Shown: positions 6,172 through 12,115 of the stretch, in pieces
Layout of the letters: each line of letters starts with the position of its first letter
Numbering within the stretch: position 1 is the first letter of the stretch
Assembly (NCBI GenBank): GCA_900551145.1
Contig: URUQ01000029.1
Location: 1 to 12,115, forward strand
DNA from: an uncultured Eubacteriales bacterium
GTDB taxonomy: Bacteria > Bacillota > Clostridia > Christensenellales > CAG-917
Direction: 5' to 3'
Length of the DNA stretch: 12,115 bases
Notes under the pieces: generated by a model
What the model was told of the DNA's origin: nothing
The model's input: the letters and a program-made list of their open reading frames with translations, nothing else
Database searches by the model: none
Program-made: the position numbers and the translations under genes

Positions 6172-7209
6172 TTACCATTTGTTGTGCACTTTTTCCGCAA
6201 AGCCGAGTTCGTTGTCAAGCTCGATAACCGTGCCGTCGTCAAGCACGCACTTTCCGGAGATATAACCGAACACTTGGTGAGGTATCATACACATAACCTT
6301 CAAATCGAACGGCTCGTAGCGGTCAATAAGCGGATGGAACGTGCAGTCGAGACGACCGTCGTCGCTTACGAACTTCCAATCCTCCATATACTTGGGATCG
6401 CCCTCTTTGTCTCCCGAGATTATAAACTCGGTGCGACCGATTTTGTGAGATTTGCCGTTGTAGAAGAACATATCTTCGCTTGCCGCTTCCGTGTTGCCGA
6501 AGCCGTAGCCGATGTTCCAACCAAACGTAGAGCCGTCTTTGAGACGCGTTTGCAAACTGCCCCAATACCAAGTGTTGTCGTAAGTCCAAACACCGCGTCC
6601 CCAATCGAGCGTCGCAAGACTGTCGGAGGGATCGAACTTGCACTCTTTGTCACCGAGGAAGAAACTGCCTTCTGCTTTCATACAATTGATTTTTTGATTG
6701 AAATAGAAGTGTTTGTCCTTGTTGAAAGGCGTTGCGATAACCATACTCTCTTCGGGAACGTCGGTGATTGTGATATCCCACTTGACGTCCGTGCCGAATT
6801 TGTCCGCGTTGGGATATACGCCCGTAAGATGACGCTTCGTGCCGTCGTTTTCAAACTTCATCTCGACCTTGCCGATTTTCCAGGCGCAGTCTCCGCTTTC
6901 GCTTGTTCTTGGCATATTGAACTTGCCCATCGGAAAGAGACAAATTGCCGAATTTGTGAATTGCGCAGGCGTAACGAAGTCTATAACCGAAAGACTCAAC
7001 GCCCCCACGAAACCCATATCGCTGATGGTGAGGCAAAGAGCAAATTCCTTGTTGGAAATATAGTAATAATCCCACTCTTTGAGACGAGTTTTGGGTGCTT
7101 TGACGTTTTCGCGATTGTAATTATAAAGCATTTTCTTGGCAAATCCCGGTTCGAGAATATTGCCCTCTGCGTTCAACAAATCGGTTGGGTTGGTGATTTC
7201 GTGTTGCAT
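6172..7209 (-). CDS. DUF2804 family protein (typical copy)
   Basis: The product is 345 aa and soluble, the usual length of DUF2804 proteins. Family blocks are clear: HEITNPTDLLNAEGNILEPG at 3-22, YNYNR at 29-33 and the core LDWGRGVWTYDNTWYWGS at 201-218, with a later GWNIGYGFGN strand. The fold is expected to be a lipocalin/CrtC-like beta-barrel pair; the activity of DUF2804 is not established. The ATG at 7209 follows AGGAGA (7215-7220) at 5-nt spacing. It is the first gene of a two-gene unit with the helical protein at 5384-6106 and has its own near-consensus promoter. The diverged paralogue at 2439-3524 shows that the organism keeps at least two versions close together, on opposite strands, with the LCAT-like lipoprotein between them. 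Confidence 0.85.
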   Translation of the reverse strand: MQHEITNPTDLLNAEGNILEPGFAKKMLYNYNRENVKAPKTRLKEWDYYYISNKEFALCLTISDMGFVGALSLSVIDFVTPAQFTNSAICLFPMGKFNMPRTSESGDCAWKIGKVEMKFENDGTKRHLTGVYPNADKFGTDVKWDITITDVPEESMVIATPFNKDKHFYFNQKINCMKAEGSFFLGDKECKFDPSDSLATLDWGRGVWTYDNTWYWGSLQTRLKDGSTFGWNIGYGFGNTEAASEDMFFYNGKSHKIGRTEFIISGDKEGDPKYMEDWKFVSDDGRLDCTFHPLIDRYEPFDLKVMCMIPHQVFGYISGKCVLDDGTVIELDNELGFAEKVHNKW

Positions 7210-7238
7210 AATAGTCTCCTATTAAGTTTAATAAAATA

Positions 7239-7267
7239 ATAATATCATATTTTACGTGCGTTTTCAA
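7239..7267 (-). promoter_or_regulatory. Promoter of the second DUF2804 gene
   Basis: On the minus strand TTGAAA (7262-7267) is followed by a 17-bp spacer ending in TGA and then TATTAT (7239-7244), giving an extended -10. The predicted start is near 7232, with a leader of about 23 nt. Confidence 0.75.
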
Positions 7268-7278
7268 TAGCAAATATC

Positions 7279-7298
7279 CGCTATTTGAACGCTATTTG
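7279..7298. promoter_or_regulatory. Direct repeat CGCTATTTG upstream of the -35
   Basis: CGCTATTTG occurs twice (7279-7287 and 7290-7298) with an 11-bp period, one helical turn, 12 bp upstream of the -35 of the second DUF2804 promoter. An inverted relative, CAATAGCAAATA (7266-7277), touches the -35. In-phase direct repeats here fit an activator site, but the factor is unknown. The gap 7210-7329 holds no terminator for bioY. Confidence 0.4.
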
Positions 7299-7329
7299 CA
7301 CTTGTTTGGTACTCTTTTCGCAAATATAA

Positions 7330-7992
7330 TTATAAATTTTGAAATCCGCCATCGTCATCGTCGGAAAGAGACGTTTCCCTCGCATAAACGTAGCCCGAAT
7401 ACTTGTCTGCGACACCGAGGTAGGGTGCATATCTTTTAAGCACCGCGCACGAGACGAGCGAGCCGATTATGCACCAGCTTACGTCCGTAGGCAAGAACAC
7501 CGCACACCCCACAAGCCACGCCTTTGACATAGACATTGCCGTGCCGACATAGAAATTGAGCATAAGATACATATAAAACACACCAACCGCATACACGATT
7601 GCAAGCGCACTGAACGCCCCGAGAAGCATACGCCATACGCTAATAGGCGCGTCGTTTTTGAAACCTCTTGCGATATAACCGCTAATAGGCGCACCTATCA
7701 AAAAGCCGAGAATATAGCCGAAAGTTGGTTGCAAGACGTAGAAAATTCCGCCTCCCGCCGAAAACACGGGTATGCCGATAAGTCCCATTGCGATATATAT
7801 CGCAACACAAATAAGAGAGTCCGTTCCTCCGAGCATAAGCGACGCAAACATACAAAACGCAAACTGCATCGACACGGGCACTATGCCTATCGGGAATTTG
7901 ACGAACGCGCCCACGATTATGAGCGCAAGAAAAATTGCTATTCTTACGAGGCGCAACGTCCTCGATACTGCTTTTGAAGATGCTTTATTCAA
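7330..7992 (-). CDS. bioY: BioY, biotin transporter substrate-binding subunit
   Basis: The product is 220 aa, an integral membrane protein with about six helices. It is the S component of an energy-coupling factor transporter that captures biotin; in Gram-positive bacteria it usually shares the ECF module (EcfA1, EcfA2, EcfT), which is not in this window. Family marks are FPIGIVPVSMQF at 33-44, the glycine-rich GLIGIPVFSAGGGIF and QPTFGYILGF. The start is TTG at 7992, overlapping the TGA stop of birA by 4 nt (TTGA), with AGGA 7-8 nt upstream inside birA, so translation is probably coupled. The last 28 residues are polar, with SDDDDGG near 210-216, an unusual acidic tail beyond the core. Function is confident; the TTG start is less so. 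Confidence 0.93.
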   Translation of the reverse strand: MNKASSKAVSRTLRLVRIAIFLALIIVGAFVKFPIGIVPVSMQFAFCMFASLMLGGTDSLICVAIYIAMGLIGIPVFSAGGGIFYVLQPTFGYILGFLIGAPISGYIARGFKNDAPISVWRMLLGAFSALAIVYAVGVFYMYLMLNFYVGTAMSMSKAWLVGCAVFLPTDVSWCIIGSLVSCAVLKRYAPYLGVADKYSGYVYARETSLSDDDDGGFQNL

Positions 7993-8756
7993 AGTTTTAT
8001 CCTGACCTCGCCGACTTCGAGCGTTTCACACTCTCCGTCCTCGTAACGTACGACGAGCCTACACCTGTCGTCAATATCCTCGGCGATAGCGACTCTCTCC
8101 TCGTCCGTTTTGCACATCGCAACGCTTCTCCCAACAAGCATAGACATATCTTTATATTGCTTTGCAATATAACTTTTGTCGAAATGCAAGTGCATATCCG
8201 CAAAATTGTTGCAAATCGCGCCTACGATTTTATTGGCGCAATCGTCGACGCCTTCACCGACAAATCCTGCTATATCTTTGATTTGTTCGTCTACGCCGCC
8301 CTCTTTTTCGTAGAGATTGACGCCTATTCCGCACACTATGCGGTCTATCGCACCGCCCTGCGACGATACGCCTTCACAAAGTATGCCGACACACTTTTTC
8401 ATATCGACGTAGATATCGTTCACCCACTTGATTTGCGCGTTTTTGACGCACACGTCGCGAATTGCCTTTGCGGCGGCAACGGCGCACATCGGAGTGACGA
8501 AACTTATCTCGTCGGCGCAAGTAGGTTCTATTGCAAAACTGAAATACACGCCGGCGTCCTTGGGTGAGAAAAACTTGCGCGTAAAACGCCCTCTTCCGCT
8601 CGTTTGCTCTCTTGCGACGACCAAAACATCCTTTTCGCCTTGCTTTGCGCGCTCTTTTACAATCGTATTGGTTGAAGAAACGACGTCGAAAACTTCCACG
8701 GAAAAATCCGCGGTCATATATCTTTTTATCCCGTCAACCGAAACGATTTGCTTCAT
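7989..8756 (-). CDS. birA: Biotin-[biotin carboxyl-carrier protein] ligase, no HTH domain
   Basis: The product is 255 aa. It activates biotin with ATP and transfers it to the lysine of carboxylase carrier domains. Catalytic-domain motifs: SSTN (27-30), the biotinyl-AMP loop SGRGRFTR (53-60), KWVND (110-114, normally KWPND), K121-x-x-G-I-L with the catalytic lysine, and GIGVNL (143-148). The C-terminal SH3-like domain is at about 205-255. The N-terminal winged helix of bifunctional BirA is absent, as in monofunctional ligases, so it should not repress biotin genes. The ATG at 8756 follows AAGGTG, which overlaps the ZIP stop codon (8-nt gap). A longer in-frame reading from 8912 would run antiparallel to nothing and inside the ZIP gene, so it is rejected. 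The Pro-to-Val change in KWVND is unusual. Confidence 0.93.
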   Translation of the reverse strand: MKQIVSVDGIKRYMTADFSVEVFDVVSSTNTIVKERAKQGEKDVLVVAREQTSGRGRFTRKFFSPKDAGVYFSFAIEPTCADEISFVTPMCAVAAAKAIRDVCVKNAQIKWVNDIYVDMKKCVGILCEGVSSQGGAIDRIVCGIGVNLYEKEGGVDEQIKDIAGFVGEGVDDCANKIVGAICNNFADMHLHFDKSYIAKQYKDMSMLVGRSVAMCKTDEERVAIAEDIDDRCRLVVRYEDGECETLEVGEVRIKL

Positions 8757-8764
8757 TTCGCACC

Positions 8765-9643
8765 TTAAAACGCAAATACGAATACCATCGAACAAATTAT
8801 TCCCACAAGCATACTGACGGCAGGCACTCTTCCCTCTTCCATAAGTATGGATTGAGGCAAAATCTCGCAGAACGTGACGTAAAGCATCGCTCCGCCTGCA
8901 AGTCCCATACAAATTCCGCTTGCAAGCTTACTTATTCCACCGACGGCAAGACCTATAACCGCGCCGAGAACGGTTGCCGCGCCCGCAAGGGCAGTCAAAA
9001 GCACCGTTTTCCAACCTTTCACTCCACCGCTTGCCAACGGAGCGGATATCGCCATACCCTCCGGGATATTATGCACGGCAATTATGACGGCAATGAGTAT
9101 ACCGGTTTGAGTATTAGACGCACCCGTTGCACCGATTGCCATTCCCTCGGGAAGATTGTGAAGCGCAATTGCCAGAAGCATAATTATGCCCGCTTTGAGA
9201 AGGGACTTTTTGTCCACACTCGTCGCCGCGACATTGTTTTTTCCCGACGAAACGACAGCCGAGCCGTCCGCTTTCAAGGCGTCGTTGGCTTCAATCACGG
9301 CGGTTTCGTGGTGCAATTCCTCAATGCTTCTATGCATATCACGCATATTTTCGATGACGTCGAGAAGTTTGTTTAGCCCGAATATTACGAGCATACCCAC
9401 AACGAGCGCAGATACGGCAATCAGTATACCCGATTGAGATATCGCGCCTTCGATAACGGAATATTCCACCGCTTCCGGCAACATCTCGAAAGTTACGACG
9501 CCGACCATAACTCCGCCCGCAAAACTCAAAACTCTGCCCATAACCTTGTTGCCCTTATTTTTGAGCAAAACACCGATTATACCGCCAAGTCCCGTGCCGA
9601 CTATGCCGGCAACAAGTGATAATATCAAAATTAAAGTATTCAT
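8765..9643 (-). CDS. ZIP family divalent metal transporter
   Basis: The product is 292 aa with about eight membrane helices. It imports divalent metals (Zn, and possibly Fe or Mn) into the cytoplasm. The two signature helices carry HNLPEGMAIG (162-171) and HNIPEGMAIS (191-200), whose His, Asn and Glu form the metal site; FEMLPEA (52-58) and FCEILPQS (258-265) are further family marks. The cytoplasmic loop at about 100-148 contains MHRSIEELHHE, a His-rich segment typical of ZIPs. The ATG at 9643 fits the transmembrane start; an in-frame ATG at 9742 would add a leader crossing the promoter. The ribosome-binding site is weak (GAGAG at 9653-9657). It is first in the operon with birA and bioY, and is probably regulated through the palindrome over its promoter. 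It resembles ZupT/GufA-type ZIPs; metal specificity is not deducible. Confidence 0.9.
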   Translation of the reverse strand: MNTLILILSLVAGIVGTGLGGIIGVLLKNKGNKVMGRVLSFAGGVMVGVVTFEMLPEAVEYSVIEGAISQSGILIAVSALVVGMLVIFGLNKLLDVIENMRDMHRSIEELHHETAVIEANDALKADGSAVVSSGKNNVAATSVDKKSLLKAGIIMLLAIALHNLPEGMAIGATGASNTQTGILIAVIIAVHNIPEGMAISAPLASGGVKGWKTVLLTALAGAATVLGAVIGLAVGGISKLASGICMGLAGGAMLYVTFCEILPQSILMEEGRVPAVSMLVGIICSMVFVFAF

Positions 9644-9662
9644 AGTTATTTTCTCTCGGCAA

Positions 9663-9693
9663 CAGTATATAACATATACTGGCTTTTTCACAA
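9663..9693 (-). promoter_or_regulatory. Promoter and palindromic operator of the ZIP-birA-bioY operon
   Basis: On the minus strand TTGTGA (9688-9693), an 18-bp spacer and TATACT (9664-9669) form a promoter. A perfect inverted repeat, CAGTATAT (9663-9670), 3-nt centre, ATATACTG (9674-9681), covers the -10 and part of the spacer, an ideal place for a repressor. It does not match the Zur, MntR or BirA box consensus that I know. The start is expected near 9657, giving a leader of about 14 nt. Confidence 0.6.
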
Positions 9694-9704
9694 CCGATAT
9701 GCTC

Positions 9705-9718
9705 AAAATTGCAATTTT
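9705..9718. promoter_or_regulatory. 14-bp perfect palindrome in the ZIP/vanW divergent region
   Basis: AAAATTGCAATTTT is perfectly self-complementary and lies 11 bp upstream of the ZIP -35 and about 35 bp before the vanW-like start. It could be a binding site or simply a consequence of AT-rich intergenic sequence. Confidence 0.3.
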
Positions 9719-9753
9719 TGTTTCTTTTTGAGTTTTGCACACATACTATGGGT

Positions 9754-10578
9754 ATGAAAAAACATCTCAAAATCCTCGCTTTTGCGTGCCTTACTCTCGC
9801 ATTGGCGTCAATTGCTTTATTTATGGAAGGAACTATGCACCCAAAAGACATAGCAACCGCAGTATCCGACGGACAAAAACTAATCGCGCGCTTTTCCACC
9901 TACTACGGTGACAGCAAACCGAATCGCAAGGACAACGTTGCGCTTGCTTGTCGCAAAATCGACGGAACGGTGCTATACCCCGAGGACGAGTTCTCTTTCA
10001 ACGATATCGTGGGGGAGCGCACGGTCGAAAACGGATTCAAGAGCGCGTATATCATCAAAGACGGGGAATTCGTGGAAGGCATAGGCGGTGGCGTATGCCA
10101 AGTGTCGAGCACCTTGTACAACTGCGCCTTGCTTGCCAACCTCACCATAACTTGCGTGAGAGCGCACTCTCTACCCGTGAGCTACGTTGCGCCGTCCTTT
10201 GACGCTATGGTGTCCACTGCAAGCGATTTGCGGTTCGTCAACACTCTGTCCTCCCCCGTAACAATCAAAATGCTTGCGGACGGAAAATATCTCAAAGCGG
10301 AAATGTACGGCATAGAGTCTTGCACCATACGCCGTCGCTCGCAAACTATCGAGACTCTTCCCTTCGAGATAGAATACCGCGACGATGCCACTCTCAAACT
10401 CGGAGAAGAGGTCATCGACACGTACGGAAAGGAAGGGCTTCGCTCGCAAGGTTTTTTGGAATATTACCAAAACGGAAAACTGATAAAAACCGTGCTTATC
10501 CGCAAAGACACGTATTTCCCGCAAAAACGAATAGTTTTGCGCGGGACGGCAGATTCGGCATTGACACGAGAGGGTTGA
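9754..10578 (+). CDS. VanW family protein, membrane-anchored
   Basis: The product is 274 aa. Residues 1-25 are a basic start plus hydrophobic segment, an uncleaved anchor or signal peptide, placing the rest outside the cell. The VanW domain spans about 45-185: FSFNDIVGERT (80-90), the glycine-rich GIGGGVCQVSSTLYN (109-123), the HSLPVSYV segment and the DLRFVN strand. The C-terminal 195-265 is beta-rich and resembles a G5-type wall-associated domain. VanW proteins occur near vancomycin-resistance clusters but most are ordinary envelope proteins of unknown activity; nothing here suggests resistance genes. The start is uncertain: ATG 9754 or ATG 9748, both with poor ribosome-binding sites and no convincing promoter. 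The gene runs toward the phosphoglucomutase gene, 40 nt downstream, with no terminator between. Confidence 0.85.
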   Translation: MKKHLKILAFACLTLALASIALFMEGTMHPKDIATAVSDGQKLIARFSTYYGDSKPNRKDNVALACRKIDGTVLYPEDEFSFNDIVGERTVENGFKSAYIIKDGEFVEGIGGGVCQVSSTLYNCALLANLTITCVRAHSLPVSYVAPSFDAMVSTASDLRFVNTLSSPVTIKMLADGKYLKAEMYGIESCTIRRRSQTIETLPFEIEYRDDATLKLGEEVIDTYGKEGLRSQGFLEYYQNGKLIKTVLIRKDTYFPQKRIVLRGTADSALTREG

Positions 10579-10590
10579 TAGCGGTATAAT
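10561..10590 (+). promoter_or_regulatory. Near-consensus promoter of the phosphoglucomutase gene
   Basis: A perfect TTGACA (10561-10566), 18-bp spacer and perfect TATAAT (10585-10590). The -35 and half the spacer lie in the last codons of the vanW-like gene, whose stop is 10576-10578. The start is expected near 10597, with a leader of about 22 nt. It is the best promoter in the window. Confidence 0.85.
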
Positions 10591-10618
10591 TTAACAAACG
10601 AAAACGTAGAGGTATGCT

Positions 10619-12115
10619 ATGGGCTATCAATCAAGTTATACGCAATGGCTTACGTCGGACGAAGTGTCCGCCGAGGACAAAGCAAGACTCGCATCTTTAT
10701 CGGAAGAGGAAAAGAAAGAGGCATTTTATTGTCCGCTCCAATTCGGCACGGCAGGTATGAGAGGCGTGCTTGACGTGGGGACGAACAGAATGAATGTATT
10801 CACCGTGCGTCGCGCGACAAAAGGTCTTGCCGAATACATAAAAACACTCGGAAGCGAGGCAATGCAAAGAGGCGTCGTTATATCCTACGACACTCGTAAA
10901 TATTCAAGCGAATTTTCTATCGAAGTGGCAAAAGTGCTTGCCAAAAACGGCGTAAACGCCTACCTCTTTGACACAGTGCACCCCGTGCCGATGTGCTCTT
11001 TTGCAATACGCCACTTGAGAGCGATTGCGGGCGTTATGATCACCGCATCGCACAACCCCAAAATCTACAACGGATACAAAGTCTATGGTGAGGACGGAGC
11101 ACAAATGTCGCCCGAATCGACGGATAAAGTGGTGGAATTTATAGATAAAACCCCGTATTTCGGCATTGAAGAAGAAAACGTGGTCTTGACTGCGGACAAT
11201 ATAAAAGGGCTTGACAACGTCGAAGTCGCACCGCATATCACCGTCATAGGCAAGAGTGTGGACGAGGCGTATTTCGACACTATAAGCAAACTTTCGCTCT
11301 CCCCCGAAGCCGTGCAAAAATACGGCAAGGACGTCAAAATCGTATACACGCCTATACACGGAAGCGGTTACGTGCCGGTGACCACCATACTTTCGAGAAT
11401 GGGTATCACCGTAAACGTCGTCAAGGAACAAGCCTTGCCCGATACCGAGTTTTCGACCGTACGCGTACCCAATCCCGAAGAGGCGGATACATTGCGCCTC
11501 GGCGTTGAACTTGCGGACAAAATCGGAAGCGACATCGTCATAGGCACAGATCCCGACGCAGACAGAATGGGCATTGCGGTGCGCAACGACGAGGGCAAAT
11601 TCGTGCTACTCAACGGCAATCAAATAGGCGTGCTTCTTGCAAATTACATATTCCTCCGCAAGAGCGAAGACGGCACTATGCCCAAAAACGGCGCGCTCGT
11701 CAAGACTATCGTCACCACGGAACTTGCAAGAGTGCTTGCAACGAGCTACGGCGTAACGACGTTTGACGTGCTTACGGGATTCAAGTTTATCGGTGAAAAA
11801 ATCAAAGAATGGGAGCAAAACGGCAAATATACTTACCTATTCGGCTTTGAGGAAAGCTACGGTTCGCTCGTCGGCACGCACGCAAGAGATAAGGACGCTG
11901 TCGTTGCGAGTATGATGTTTGCCGAAATGGTGTGCTACTTCGAGTCCAAGGGCACGAGCGTGTACGACGTGCTTCAAGACATTTACAAAAAATTCGGCTA
12001 CTACGTGGAAAAGGCAAAGTCAATAACCTTCGGCGGTCTGGACGGTATGCAAAAAATGGCGGATATTATGAACAAAATCCGTTCCACTTCCTTCACCGAA
12101 ATCGCGAGTGTCAAA
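10619..12115 (+). CDS. pgcA: Alpha-phosphoglucomutase / phospho-sugar mutase (3' end missing)
   Basis: The reading frame is open for 499 codons to the window edge. The family is the long (about 560-600 aa) PgcA-type enzyme, so roughly 80 residues are missing. It interconverts glucose-1-phosphate and glucose-6-phosphate, linking glycolysis to UDP-glucose, glycolipid and polymer synthesis in the cytoplasm. Motifs: FGTAGMRG (42-49), GTNRMN, the phosphoserine loop TASHNP (Ser144), the metal loop DPDADR (311-316) and the sugar-binding FEESYG (410-415). The C-terminal phosphate-binding domain lies beyond the edge. The ATG at 10619 follows AGAGG (10608-10612) at 6-nt spacing; a nearer ATG at 10614 is in another frame. 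It has its own strong promoter. Phosphomannomutase activity cannot be excluded, and the symbol follows the Bacillus subtilis homologue. Confidence 0.93.
   Translation, partial: MGYQSSYTQWLTSDEVSAEDKARLASLSEEEKKEAFYCPLQFGTAGMRGVLDVGTNRMNVFTVRRATKGLAEYIKTLGSEAMQRGVVISYDTRKYSSEFSIEVAKVLAKNGVNAYLFDTVHPVPMCSFAIRHLRAIAGVMITASHNPKIYNGYKVYGEDGAQMSPESTDKVVEFIDKTPYFGIEEENVVLTADNIKGLDNVEVAPHITVIGKSVDEAYFDTISKLSLSPEAVQKYGKDVKIVYTPIHGSGYVPVTTILSRMGITVNVVKEQALPDTEFSTVRVPNPEEADTLRLGVELADKIGSDIVIGTDPDADRMGIAVRNDEGKFVLLNGNQIGVLLANYIFLRKSEDGTMPKNGALVKTIVTTELARVLATSYGVTTFDVLTGFKFIGEKIKEWEQNGKYTYLFGFEESYGSLVGTHARDKDAVVASMMFAEMVCYFESKGTSVYDVLQDIYKKFGYYVEKAKSITFGGLDGMQKMADIMNKIRSTSFTEIASVK

Noticed and set aside
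6184..7239. Plus-strand open frame of 351 codons opposite the second DUF2804 gene
   Set aside because: Mirror-frame artefact; the minus-strand frame carries the family motifs and promoter.
7993..8060. BirA-type operator or biotin riboswitch before bioY
   Set aside because: The bioY start overlaps birA, leaving no separate leader, and the BirA here lacks a DNA-binding domain.
9754..10578. Vancomycin-resistance locus because of VanW
   Set aside because: No VanA/B ligase, VanH, VanX, VanY or VanS/R genes are present; VanW-domain proteins are common in Clostridia outside resistance clusters.
10904..11431. Minus-strand open frame inside the phosphoglucomutase gene
   Set aside because: The plus frame is open for 499 codons with all catalytic motifs; the minus frame is a shadow.

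Overview
This window looks like chromosomal DNA from a low-to-moderate GC Gram-positive anaerobe of the Clostridia, probably an uncultured gut lineage. Pointers are Shine-Dalgarno sites of the AGGAGA/AGGTG type, GTG and TTG starts alongside ATG, a VanW-family protein, DUF2804 proteins, a lipobox lipoprotein, an ECF-type biotin importer and a long-form phospho-sugar mutase. The taxonomic call is inference. No phage, insertion sequence, CRISPR array, rRNA or tRNA was seen.

Layout. Positions 1-139 hold no gene but two strong inverted repeats that may form a structured RNA. On the minus strand follow a membrane PH-domain/zinc-ribbon protein (140-823) and a ferritin-like protein with a di-iron signature (980-2239), separated by a terminator and a promoter. 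Divergent from the ferritin-like gene is the first DUF2804 protein (2439-3524, plus strand), ending in a clear terminator. Positions 3571-3790 are non-coding and carry overlapping inverted repeats and a palindrome-rich element that resembles a known type of dispersed bacterial repeat. Next on the minus strand are an LCAT-like lipoprotein (3791-5299), and upstream of it a two-gene unit of a second DUF2804 protein (6172-7209) and an unrecognised helical protein (5384-6106). That unit has a good promoter in front and a terminator behind.

A compact three-gene minus-strand operon comes next: a ZIP metal transporter (8765-9643), a biotin-protein ligase without a DNA-binding domain (7989-8756) and BioY (7330-7992). 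The three genes are joined by an 8-nt gap and a 4-nt overlap. Together they would bring in biotin, attach it to carboxylases and import a divalent metal. Upstream, a 19-bp perfect inverted repeat overlaps the ZIP promoter. Divergently placed is a VanW-family membrane-anchored protein (9754-10578). It is followed by an alpha-phosphoglucomutase-like gene (10619 to the right edge, incomplete), whose near-consensus promoter lies partly inside the vanW-like gene.

Most genes are housekeeping or conserved-hypothetical. I see no defence island or obvious new multi-gene machine. The least explained items are the structured region at the left edge, the two diverged DUF2804 paralogues around a lipase-like lipoprotein, the ferritin-like protein with a possible degenerate second bundle, and the ZIP-birA-bioY operon with its palindromic operator candidate.
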